From NCBI GenBank assembly GCA_013399115.1, contig VXAA01003380.1:249392-313391 (forward strand): 64,000 bases of DNA, written 5' to 3'. This DNA is from Anseranas semipalmata (taxonomy: Eukaryota; Chordata; Aves; Anseriformes; Anseranatidae). Positions 37,101 through 48,800 of this stretch are shown here, one piece after another. Position numbers and translations under genes: made by a program. Position 1 is the stretch's first letter. Each line of letters starts with the position of its first letter. The notes beneath the pieces are model-generated. The model saw nothing but the letters and a program-made list of their open reading frames with translations. It searched no databases and had not been told where the DNA came from.

Positions 37101-39123
37101 AGCCTTTGTAAAGAGGCTCCCACCTCCTGCAAAACAGGGAGTCAGTGACGGTTCTGCAGAGAGCGAAAGCTGGTCACTCACCTGATGTGGTACCTCTGGG
37201 ACCAGGCTCGAGCCCCAGGGCTCTCACACACGTGTCGCGATTATTTAGCCACCTTCTGTCTGAAAACGAGACGTGTGCCATGTCCGCGTCCCTGTGAGCC
37301 GAGCTTCGAATACTCGCCAGGCTTGGGCCCCGCAGCCCACGCAGGGCAACAGTCGGGTTTTTTAAGTATAAATGGCCTGTTGGGAGAGATGGCCCTTGCA
37401 GGCCGATTTTCAGGAGAGCAAAGGAATTAAAACTAAAAAAAAATTCCTGATGCATAACCTAGAGAAAAGTACTGGCTGGCTGGCGCCTGGTTTTGTGTGC
37501 AAAGGGAGAAATTGCTAGCACTCAGTGAAAACTGCACCTGGAGCTTGGTTCTGTGCAACCAGAGGCTGCTAAGAAAACCCAGAAAAAAAGAAAGAAAAAA
37601 AAAAAAACACAAAACTTTCTATCCTGAGAACTACTGGAAAAGAAAAGGTGATGTGGTGCAAGCACATTGCCCAGCTGCAGACAGAGATGGCACGAAGTGA
37701 TAAAGCTCACCTCACTGTACCGCTAACCAGGCCCTTAAAAGATGCGTTTGGCTTGGAAACTGCTCAGTGGGCAAAGCCAAACCTGTTCCTGTCCAGCAAG
37801 CGCAGGCTCTTCGCTGTAGCATATTCTGCACCTGGCATTTGCATGAGTGTCAGCAGGAATTGCACAGGTCTGCTCAGATAGCACAGGGGCAGGGAACAGA
37901 TCAGTAGGCAAAGCAGAGAAGCGCACAGTACCCGTAAATCATAAATAGAGAAAGATTTAATTATATGCTTGGTTAATATTTACAAACATTGACGTTGTTG
38001 TTAGATATGTAAATAAAAGATGAAAATAAGAGACAGGGGCTGCAGTAGCCAAGCAAAGCCAAAATATAACAGGTTAGAGTATTTATTGTGAATTGGCATA
38101 TGCCTGGAGTATGGAAGGGAGACGCACTATATAAACTGAAAGACTAAATAAATAAATATTGACATTGTTATACACCTGTTTAGCCTCTGGAGACCAGTGA
38201 TTTGTGGGACCATATGTTGGACAAAATGAGACTGTTCATTGATAATTGTAAATGTGGTGACCCCTTGCAAACTGGATATTAAAAATATTAAGTAAATGGC
38301 ACATTTTAATTATACAGTAAAGAGGCTGTTCTCCACCATTAAAAGACTGCAGCTGTCAGGAGGAATTGATCATATGACAGAAGGTAACATTTATTTGATA
38401 GTAGACCTTGGCAAATGACATCCCAAATGATCTTTAGATTCTCAGAGAAACACATTCAGTTCAGACTTGCGCTTAACTGTGAAGCTTCAATGTCTTTGTC
38501 TTTCACAAATTTTTGCATGTTCCTCATATACTACGGGGCTTGTTTGTTTTTTATTTTTGTTTTAACCTGCTTCACAGTATTTAAATTTCAAATGAAGTAT
38601 TATTAAATGAGAAACTGTAAACGATGGAGTTTGGAATCGGAAGTCAACACATTTGCTATTCTTTTTGCCAAAGGTATCAAGTAAGTTGCATAATTACCAC
38701 AGTATTATATCACCTTTGTCAACATAAACACTACTTTCTATCGTCTTTGAAAGTGCCATTGGTGAACAACGGAACGTGCAGGCTCCAAAGAACAGCAGCC
38801 CAGGGAGGAGCTGAGAGCACTCACAATGCCTTAACGACGTTGCATAAGGAAATTAAATAGAGACAGGCAGCAAGTAGTCACCAGCAGAAATGCCAAATGC
38901 TCTCACGTATGCGCCTCTACACCTGAGGCAGAGGAGAGAAACCACAGTTTCTGTAGCTTCCTTCCTCCTGCCTCTTGTGATCCGACTTTAAGACAAATGT
39001 GTGAAGATAAAGCAGCAGCCCACGGGGATTGATTCTTTTCACTGATCCAGAGAAACCTGTCTATACACAGGGTTTGATTTTTCCCCCTCCACATCTGATT
39101 TTATGAAGTGCACGTTCCTTGTC

Positions 39124-39285
39124 TCACATCGTGCCGATCCTGTGGTGAGGCACTTGCAGAGTCTGAAGGTTGGGGCATGTGAAGTAAGGAGCTGGAAGAA
39201 AGCACGCTGCTATTCCGTTGGAAGCAAATGGGAGCGTAGGCCCATAGAAAACTTCTTCCTTCCCTTCCTTGCTAACATCCAGCAC
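39124..39285 (-). CDS. KLHL32: KLHL32 terminal coding exon
   Basis: Read leftwards, the acceptor TTTGACCTGCAG precedes position 39285 and the TGA stop is at 39126-39124. The exon enters in phase 0. It encodes VLDVSKEGKEEVFYGPTLPF, then ASNGIAACFLPAPYFTCPN, then LQTLQVPHHRIGTM. This closes the last Kelch blade and adds the short conserved C-terminal tail. It is only 53 codons long and is recognised by its close match to remembered vertebrate KLHL32, whose C-terminus is nearly identical. Confidence 0.95.
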   Translation of the reverse strand: MLDVSKEGKEEVFYGPTLPFASNGIAACFLPAPYFTCPNLQTLQVPHHRIGTM

Positions 39286-41075
39286 CTGCAGGTCAAAGTG
39301 TAGAAAGTATTTCAGGGATCACAGAAGGAACCTGAAACAAATCCTCAGGCACAGGCTGCATAAATGTACTATTAATCCCAACAGAAAGATAGTTTCAGAT
39401 CACTTCTAGATTGCATTTATGGATCTGCTGATTTCTTGCTGTCCTTATCACTCAAATTTTATCCTAGCTTAGCCACTTAGTAGCAGACAGTGCCATTTGA
39501 TGGTGCTTCCTGGCAGCAGAACGTGCAGCCACGCAAGTGGAGTACTCTGCACAGAAGTGCTAAAGTTTGTCAGCTTGGTTCATAGAGAGCAAGGGAAGCT
39601 CTATGGCAGCTGGAAAGGCCAAGCACACAAATGACTTAAAGAAAATGAAGACGTATGGAAAAATTGGTTCTTATTCCAAAGGTGAGAGCAAACTCAGATT
39701 TGCTGAATTTGAAGATAAAAGGGCTAGAGTCATCGGTTAAAGCCAGGCACAATGCCAGCAGCTGAGAAGGGGCAGCACAAGCAGCTCTGCCAAAGCACTC
39801 ATTATACTTCTTTTCCCTTCAACGCTGGGACTGCCTTGGGCAGGCGGCCAGTTCACGGCCAGTTTGGGGACGTGGACAAATGTCCATTTTGAAAGCAAGA
39901 TCCCAGGATCATTGTCAGTCGTCTCTAAGCAGTGTTTAAACCCCGGTGCAATACTGCAAAGTACTTGCTGATTATAAAAAAGCGTGTTGGTGTAGTGCAG
40001 CCACCGCCTTGATACAGCGCCGTTTGTTACTCCACTTCGAGCACTGCATTTCAGCTAGTGTTATCCAACCTGTCTGTGTGATTTTTTCTAATGACAATTG
40101 TTAGGTATGGTATCCAGCAACTTAGGAAAACACAGTTATACTATGACAAGAACATGGTTTTAACTGCTTGTGTGATCTATTCTTTACAAACTTGTGCTAA
40201 TGTGTGTTCACTGCAAGATCAGAAGCTCAGAATCTGATATGTTCCCTTATTATGCTAGGTCCAACTTCAATCCTTATGGGACAGTTTGGAGGTTAAATCC
40301 TAAAATCCGTAGTTGGAAGCTATTGAAAATATTGTTTATCAGCAAAAGTGCAGAAACTGAGACGTAAACAAGAGTTTCTGTCTGTAACTGCCCAGCTGGT
40401 CACAAAGCGATGGCTGTGATGCAGATTTACTTCACTCAGAAGAATGTAGGAAGATAAGAATTCCTAATTTCTGTATGGGGACATCTGAAAGACACAGATC
40501 TGCAGGTAAGCTGCTGTTATACAAGATGAGAGAGCAGAAGAGTTTCTTGGACAACCTACTACCTACAGCAGGGATCAAAACTTCCATTCAAGCTTTGAAG
40601 CAGTAAGCACAAGGGCAGGTTGCAGGCTGACTGAGCTTTGTCAAAGAACAACTCATTAACTCTGGCTGCTTTTCTGAAAGACAGCTTGGAGAGAAAAAAA
40701 ATCACAAGAATGGCTGAAAATGTGTTAGCCCATGCCCCAGTGTCCATTTCTGCACCTCTTTTACTTTTGAACTCTATTGTGTAACCTGAGAATGATATAC
40801 CCACTATTTTACCCAAATCTTGTCAAAGAAGAGATTCTGCAACCCTGCTTTCCTAGAATATCTTACTTAGAAGAATTACAACTAATGGCTAATTTGGAAA
40901 TATTTTGTAATATCCACAATATTTCCTCTCTGGTTTATAGAGGTTCAGTGGCTGCATAAGAAACGTCCTTAATCTCTCCGCTTCACCTGCATTTTCCTTT
41001 TTGAATAACCTCTGTGCAAAACATATCCTTGCAAAATTATTGGAAAAGACTTTAAAAGAAACCTAAATCACTCAC
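39286..41075 (-). other. KLHL32: KLHL32 intron (penultimate to last exon)
   Basis: A GT-AG intron of 1790 bases. Nothing beyond short chance open frames is visible. Confidence 0.88.
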
Positions 41076-41170
41076 CTGGATACATGCCAAAGGCTCGTTT
41101 GTCCAGATCGAATAGCCGCCAACTAGATATATTCTACCATTGTGCACGGCGACTCCAGACTCATTTTGAC
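41076..41170 (-). CDS. KLHL32: KLHL32 exon, sixth Kelch motif
   Basis: The acceptor TTTTGTTTTAG precedes 41170 and the donor ATCCAG|GTGAGT follows 41076. It enters with two bases and leaves in phase 0. It encodes QNESGVAVHNGRIYLVGGYS, then IWTNEPLACIQ. NGRIYLVGG is the double-glycine core of the last Kelch repeat. The upstream intron has an unusual GC donor (see the exon at 43165-43357). Confidence 0.96.
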
Positions 41171-43164
41171 CTAAAACAAAAAAAGAAATAGAAACCACTT
41201 CCAATGTTTAATTAACCCTTTTAACATTGAGTGCTGGAGTTCTGTAGTAAGATGCAAATGTACTTGGCAGTAACTCGAGAGTTTCAGAACTCACAACGTG
41301 CAACAATCGAGGTGAAGTGTGAGGGCTGCTCTCTGCTGTCCACGGGAGCTCAGGACGATGCTGTCCGGAGAGATACCGCAGACGAGCCAGGTCACAGATG
41401 TGCAATAACCTGAGGCTGCGCAGGGGACCATCAGCTGTCTTCTCAGTGGTTTTTGTGCACTTGTACTTCACAGGTGATGGCGAGCTCCCCGCCTGCCTCT
41501 CAGCCACTGTCACGCACGCACATCTGGCGGGCAGGTAGGCCAAGGGAGCTGAACTCCCCCCACGGCCTGCCCGCGCCCGTGCAGCCCCTCACTCCCACAG
41601 GTACGAGGACGGTGAAAACTGCAGGAGCTGCTGTGCAACCTCACTCCCATAGCGATGGTCTCCTTGAATTCCCAAGTTTTGAAGGATAAAAACAGCCTTA
41701 AAAAAATCTGCACTGCATGGTGCAACACATGCATTTGCCGCCAGTTGCAGAGACGCAGAGAAAGGCTCAGGTGGCTTCTCAAGGTACAGGCTCTAGGAAC
41801 AAGCCACCAGGTCGTATCTGAGGAGAGGCCGTAGTCTCACAGCATTTAGTGGGATAGGGCCAGCTCCAGAACAAAGGTGCCTACAGTGCCAGCACTTTTG
41901 CAATTACAAATCAGCTGTCCTTCTCAAAGGCTGTCAATTCCTCCAAATAATAAAATAAAATAACTAATGGAGAGCAAAAGGAATAAAAAAAAAAATAGTT
42001 CTCTTTGGCAGTTCTGTCTGGCAGTGGCATTTCTTTTCAGTCCATGCCTCTCTCCCCAGTGTCCACGAAGGGTTCTGATGACCTAACTCAGAAACCAAGC
42101 AACCCTCCTGAAGATCCCAGAGATTAAGAAACAAAGATGTCACTAGAGCATCTAGAGCTTTCAGAAGGAAAATGACATAACATGACTGTCTTATTTGTCA
42201 GGCATTCATTTCTCTGACAAGCTGCCAGCTATCCTAAGCTTCGAGTTAAGTTCCTACATCTTTTGTATCCTTTCCAGAGGTAAATCTCAGAAGTGAATGC
42301 AACACCAAATGAAAGATGACGAAAAGCGAGATAGGCTCAGTTCTAGGATTTCTATAGCAGTCTGTGCTGAAACCTTTTGGCAGACAAAACTGTTACTAAG
42401 GGAGCTCCAAGTCTGCTGCAGAAGAGAATGCCCCCAACATTTATGCTGGCTTGTCCTGGAAATGCATCCTCTTCTGCAAAGCTACTGTTGGTGCTACTCT
42501 GAGAATGTGTCACACGCCTGTCTCTCCCAGGGATCTGAGTACACCTGGGAATCACATCAGGTGGTGGTGAAATTGACTGTGCTCCTCCTAATGACGGTCA
42601 TGAGGAACTCTATAGATCCTGTAGCTATCCGAGCTACTCGACTCATCCCTGATTTGACAGAATTCCAACCAAGATACCTCTTTTAGGGAAATTTATGAAG
42701 TAGATACTGTTTAGAAATAAGTGATGGTTAATGGATTTCAGTGTAAGCCCTGCTCTACCATGCCAGCAGAAAGCACTGTAAAATTATGTTATTACAGTAG
42801 AGATGCATCTGCCTGTTGCACACTCAAAACAGGCAGCTAAATCTAGCAATGCATACAAGCTTTTGGAGAATCAAAAATAAGTACTGGTAATACTATGACA
42901 AACTATTTTTGATTGTCTCATTAAATCAGATTTACGTGCATCTTCTTAAAAATTTAGCCTACAATGTCCTAAAACAAATGTTTTCTAGAACAATGAATGC
43001 TGGAACAGTAATCTAAAGTCTCCTGTGGGCCAACAATGATCCCTAAACTGGAGGCAAGTGAGGTGAAGCTGTGCAGTTCCACATACCAAAGGCATCTAAA
43101 GGGCAAAGAATTGATGTTGTACTTTAACGGTAGCAGTTTTCCTCTTTTGGTATACATTACTTGC
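41171..43164 (-). other. KLHL32: KLHL32 GC-AG intron
   Basis: This intron of 1994 bases starts with GC instead of GT on the - strand (ACAG|GCAAGT) and ends TTTTGTTTTAG. A GC-richer patch lies at about 41330-41620. The 129-codon + strand open frame at 42297-42686 shows no family resemblance. Confidence 0.88.
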
Positions 43165-43357
43165 CTGTCAACATGTTGAAGCTGCAACGTGTCCACTGGT
43201 CAGTGTCTATGCTGTAAGAGTCTATGTGCCGAACCAGGATCCGATCATTGTTGTAGTCCAGGTCGTTCCCACCTAACACGTACAGCTTCCTTTGGACAGC
43301 AGCCATGGAGTGATACACTCTCCTCTGCAGCATTGGGCTACGGCTTAACCACTTATT
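43165..43357 (-). CDS. KLHL32: KLHL32 exon, fifth Kelch motif
   Basis: The acceptor CTTTTCGTTTCCAG precedes 43357. The exon enters in phase 0 and leaves in phase 1. It encodes NKWLSRSPMLQRRVYHSMAA, then VQRKLYVLGGNDLDYNND, then RILVRHIDSYSIDTDQWTR, to FNMLT. LYVLGG is the double-glycine core and DTDQWTR the following tryptophan strand. The donor is GC rather than GT; reading through it gives GK and a TAA stop, while splicing there joins LTG to QNESG exactly as expected. The GC donor is therefore well supported. Confidence 0.96.
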
Positions 43358-45774
43358 CTGGAAACGAAAAGACAGAAGTTGTCTCAGCACTGCTTGAAGC
43401 CACACCTCTATTAGAGGTACAATAATGTTAGCATTTATTGGTGTGCTCCTTATGGTTGGCTGGAAATCCCGGGTCTATATACTTGTGCTATTCACACGTT
43501 AAACATGCATGTTGGTTACAACATTGACTAGATATAATGGACTTTCAACACATGGTTTACAGTTCTCACATTTAAATTTATTAATTTAATAGTATTTCTT
43601 GCTCTGATTTTCTGTTTAGCTCATCAGGCTTCAAAGCTTTTTTTCTTCTGCAGAATTCAGTAGCAAATCCTCCTTAAGCAAGACTATTAGATGTCTCCTT
43701 TGTATACAGCACTAACATATCTGTACCAGCTAGTTCTGTCGAGAGAGAAGAGAGATTCTTCTACTTTCCGTTATTCAGAAGTTTATTTGATCTTATCCCT
43801 GGGGAGTGAAGCAACAGGGAAAAATAATTTCCTAAAGAATCTTCTTAAGTGATTCATGTATTTGGTTTAAACGCTAATGCTTTATTTGTGGGCACTCACA
43901 AAGTAGCATCCTTTTGCATATTTTTCCTCCTGGTTAACAACACTCAAGAATTCTACTTTTTGAGGGGCGGGGGTACAGGAGAGAAGAGGGATTACAGCAC
44001 AGTATTTTAAATGCAGGAAAACAATTGCTTCTGCTATGCTTACAGATTCAAATAACCTGGCAATCAACAAGATTAATTTATTTAATTGGAGGAAGTTAAA
44101 ATCTGTGAAGAATTCTTTGTGTTACACGTGCTAGTGCTTGCGGTAACTCGAGAGCCTCTACTAACACTGCCTTTTAACCTCTGCAATATATAGCTATACA
44201 TTTCAATGGGTAATAGTTGGATATTAGGCATTAATGTTTGCATTAGTAGTCCAGTCTCTTAACACGAGACTATAGACACCATCTGCTTTGCAAAGCCTGC
44301 CTGCATCCCCTGATTATATCTTTAGCTTCCTCCACTGCAGTGCCTGCCAGGTGAGCCGCCAAGCACTGCAAAGGCAAAGAAACCGAGGGGCCTGGTGGGG
44401 TCACTTCTAATAAGCCAGCGTGTGAATACTAATCAGTGGTGGGGAAGCAGAGGTCACCCCAGCCGGCTTGTTGGCAGGTAGCTGTGTGCTCTGTGGCAGA
44501 TGGCAGGCATTATCGACTCGCCACAAAGGCCTCGCGCAGAGGCGAGCACGAGCGCTGAATGATGGAGTTATTGAGATTCTGTGCAAGATGCAAGCAGATG
44601 TGATGGTTTCCAGTACCCACCGTAAACAATATGCCAGCAGAATTTTTAAAAAGAGCATGTGTGTACAAACATGAAGCAGACCTCATTTGAAGAATGCGAA
44701 CGCACACTTCCTCTTTAACTCTTTACATGTCAGGCTGGGCTTCTTGCAACCGGCACCGCGCTGAAGTTGCCACTGATATTTTGGGGTGCAACTTTCAGAG
44801 CTATGCCAGCAAATAAAGAGCCAAAGCAAAGGACACGTGATAGAGAGACAGGATCTAAATAAGAGTGTCCCCCCCATAAGCAAAACAAGATTGCTGCCTG
44901 TAATTACTATGCGCTTGGGTTTGGGACAGAATTGACGTTTGTATAACCTATGCATAAGGCTGTACCTCAGAAAGGATGAAGGCAGGTTTGTCAGTGCCTG
45001 CTTTCTGCTTCAGCACCCACATGTGGTATGCCTTAAAGAGTCAATGGGGACCACAGCAAAGTGTCTCCTGGCAGAATTTGGTTCCAAATACAGCAATCAA
45101 AGGCCCTATCCTGCAATCAGAGAAGTCAATACCTTTCCGTGCAGGTGTAAATCAGGCTACACAACTATGATTGCAAGCTTAGGACTTTTATTTCCTAATA
45201 CAAGCAAGAGGGCATAACCATGCCCTAACCCTGTGAAATGGTTACTGAGCCATGCTAACCTAATCAAAACACATACATAATGTATGAAATAATCCCTAAA
45301 AGATATTTTAGGTGCTTGGGTAATGAAATGATAGGCACCCTTGCAGTCAGCAGAATAAGTCACTGACAGGTAGCATAGTTCTGAAAGTGTGCAGAAAACA
45401 AAAAGCCTGTATATATAATTGAAAGCAGAAATGCCAATGACAAGAAGCAGTTTTGTGACACTGGCTTTGAGTATAAGTTGCCCGGGGCTGCTGGATTACA
45501 AAAAAATGAACAAGCAAAGTAAATACTGGTAAATAGAGGGGATTTAAAACACATTTTTTCTAAGATTCTAAGTATTTAATCTAAGATATTTCTAACACCT
45601 ACAGGCTTCAAAAATATAACAAAGTCAGGGTGTCCATTACTCTGTTAAACATACACATCAGTACAAAGTGAATTTAAAACACCAACTCTAAACGTAAGAA
45701 ATCATTGTATGCATTTGCCAAGAGACCCGTTTTAAGCAAAACACATGAGAAAAACACATACAGTACATACTCAC
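43358..45774 (-). other. KLHL32: KLHL32 intron between Kelch exons 4 and 5
   Basis: A GT-AG intron of 2417 bases. No repeat family or RNA gene is recognised. Confidence 0.87.
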
Positions 45775-45833
45775 CTGCTTGGGATCATAGACCATGAGCC
45801 TGTTTTGATACTGTGCAGTATTTGTTACTCCTC
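45775..45833 (-). CDS. KLHL32: KLHL32 small exon, completes fourth Kelch motif
   Basis: The acceptor TTTCATAG precedes 45833 and the donor AAGCAG|GTGAGT follows 45775. At 59 bases it is too short to show as an open frame. It enters with two bases (the split GGA glycine of the ISGG motif) and leaves in phase 0. It encodes GVTNTAQYQNRLMVYDPKQ, and the next exon continues NKW, giving the DPKQNKW turn of a Kelch blade. Skipping it would break the frame. Confidence 0.96.
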
Positions 45834-48800
45834 CTATGAAAGAGTTTATACAGGTTACATTTTTTCATATAAGCAAAACCAGGACCAAGATCAGGTATAG
45901 CAAAGTAACCGATTGTAGGCTCCATTTGCTGACAGGATTACATTGCTTACCCCCAGTTACACTCACATGCCCCTGCACTTTTTAATCTGGTTATGAGCTA
46001 TTAATTAGCATGTTTGTCAAACATCTAGAAACATGAAGTAGAAACAACCCCACTCGTTCCCTTGTAAAGCTAATTCTGCAGGCTAAAAACAAGATAAAAA
46101 TTGATTTGTTCGGAAACGACTATGCATCCAGCCATCTTCAAGACCCAAAGGGAACCCCCGTCCCTGCTGCCAGGACCATGCAGTGCCTGACACCACTTAA
46201 GAAAGAGGAGGTGGCTTTGTGTTGCAGAGAAGGAAGTGGTCAGAGAGGAGCTGTGCTTAAACAAGAGCAATGGGGACACCAATGCCAACTGGACAGCTTA
46301 GCGCAACCCCGTGCAACTGCATTCGCATATATCTTTGAAGAAATTCTATATTTATTATCTTTATTCTGTATTGCAGAGCGAACGTCTTCTGGCTTGGTTG
46401 TACACTTACGCTGGGAGGTTCCTCCACAGTGATCAGAAACCACGCTAACCATTTAGCACATGAACTTTGCAATGATCTGTTAGAAATTAAGGTACAAAGC
46501 ACCTCAGGAAAGCCCAGAATAGACTCCGACCCAACTAGATGTCGCAAAACAACTATTTACCTCAACAGAGTACATGTTTAATGCCTCCTCATCCTGTACT
46601 CTATTGGTTTTAAATGGTAAATCTCACTGAGACAACTGGTGGAGAAACGCATCCGTCTCAAGGCTGCGATCTTAGCTGAGGAAACACATTCCTGACCGCG
46701 CTGGGCCCCCACAGCCGGCAGCCGAGAGCTGCTCCAGGCAACGCGCTGTCTTCCCGAGCCGCTTCCCACGCCCCTGGACATCACACCCGCAAGAACGTCC
46801 ATTGGAAAGCAGCGATTGTTCCCATTTCTAATGTCACGCTATGTCACTTGCCTCTACGCCGCTGTGCAGCCTTCGCAGTGTTGGCGCTCACCAGCCACGT
46901 GCACAAAACAATCTCCTAATCTCTGTTTTATGAGCTGATTTCTTTTACATAGTTATTTATACTCCTAATGTTTAAAAATGAGTTGTCGGATCAGTATTTT
47001 GAAAAATAGAAATCACAGTTATTAGGATGGTTGCCTCCAGAATGTTAACCTAGAGGAGACGCATCGGAAACACAATGCTGGCCCTCTTATTCTCGTTCAG
47101 AAAGAACACCTCAATTTGGGTGGAAAGATGCGCAGGAAGAAGACAAAGAACGGGTTGCTTCCTTATAAAATAATGAAATAACCAAATAAGCCAAATTATT
47201 TTCCTCTCTTCACAAAGAGCCCCTCGTATCGAGTACACAGCTTACATTTTTTCCCTGCAATATTGCTCATCTGTGGTGTTTTATCATTACATTCCCTTCA
47301 CATACCGCTCTTCACTTTTAGATTAATCTGCCAAAATGAGATGCTAAGGATTTGCATACAGATTTGACTACACAAAAATAGATCTGGAATTAATAACAGT
47401 CTCTATATGTTTTAATTTCTTCTAGACTGGAGTACCCTTGCCTCCAGCAGTATTCTTGGCTTTGAAAGTCATCAAGCTGATTTGTCTGCTCTTAGGTTAT
47501 GATGCCACATGCTGCTACACTGTCCCCTGCAATCAAAGTGCTTGCAGAGATAGATTCCATGCCTTCCCCTAACAAGTATATTTTATAGATTGGCAGTTTT
47601 GATCTCCCCTCCCCAGGGAGATAATCTGCATCTTAACAGGTTTCTATAGATACATCTGTCATTAAATATGCCATCTTATATCTGCATCAATTTTCAAACT
47701 CAAGTTCCTCCTAACTTTGAAGTGCTATAGCAAAAGTTTAAAATTTTCTGCCAAAATTCAAATTTAACAAGTCTGTAATGTCCTCTTGAACTATTCTTTT
47801 AAAAATACTCCAGGCAGCTGGGAAAGGGCAGAAGAAGATTAATATGTCTTCTAAAAAAATAGGACAAGGAAAAAAAAGTTTAAATGGTACTAAAAATAAT
47901 ACATACTTCCTCTCAGAAAAAAAACTGGCGTAATCCTAAAATGATTTCTTAAACTGCTCTGCAATGCTTTCTAAGAGGAAGGAAGGGGGAAGTATGGTAA
48001 TGGCACTTGAAGATTTGAAACTATAAACCGCGTTATGAAAGTTGATGTCAAGCACCAGCAGCTCATGTGGTAGTGGATCAATTAAGGAAAGTGAAAAAAA
48101 CGTCTGGCTGGGCAAATGGCAGCAAAACTTCCAGTTGGTCAGAGCTCGGTGGGTTTTACAAACCAAGAGCAATGACTGCGCCTCTCCGACACGAGCGGCT
48201 TGCTTTGGGGACTAAGATTTCAGGGAGGCGAGGAATGCCCTCAGGACAAGCCCGCGTCTTTCTTGTTCTTGCAGCTGTGGGACCACGGTCATGGGAAGCC
48301 CAGCACCAACCCTGTGGGCTTACACAAGTTTTTGCACTGCCACACTGTTGCTCACCCCTTTTGCAGCAGATGGTGTCACACAGGCCATAAACCCTGCTTG
48401 CCAAGCCCTCCAAAACCCACAACCTCCGAACTCATGGTACAGTGCCCCTCTGCGTGGAGAAGTTCCGGGAAGTCTGAGATCCCCCCTTGTCCACCCCTTC
48501 CCCATACATGCGAAATGTTTGTTACAGCCCCCAAACAGCACTGAAAAATGCCTTCAATAAAGCCACCTCCAAAAAGAGAAGGCTGGTAGGCAGTAGGTTT
48601 AACACCATTTTCCCAATCAAACATTTATAATCCATATTTATAACGTGTCCTAGCAAGACCCCCATCTGACTTGAGAAATCTCATTCAATCCAAATCCCAC
48701 AGAAAATCTCACCACTCTCTCCGAAGTCCCCAAGTGCTAGGCTGTGCACATGAAGCCGGCTTTGCTGGGAGATGTGTAAAACCACGTTGGCAAAGAGCTC

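Larger units (their letters stand above)
30004..39123. other. Intergenic region between convergent MMS22L and KLHL32
   Basis: About 9.1 kb without a recognisable coding exon. The right part must include the KLHL32 3' UTR, which is transcribed leftwards. Possible AATAAA signals on the - strand occur at 38550-38555 and 38390-38395, but the true end is not determined. Other contents are an A21 tract (30586-30606), a TAAA repeat (30861-30883), a CR1 copy (31017-31122), an open-frame-rich stretch (31722-32508), a GC-rich patch (about 36140-36460) and an AT-rich patch (about 37930-38340). Confidence 0.8.

Noticed and set aside
42297..42686. A 129-codon + strand open frame inside the GC-AG intron of KLHL32.
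   Set aside because: It shows no recognised domain, no promoter or splice context, and lies antisense in an intron; it is most likely chance.
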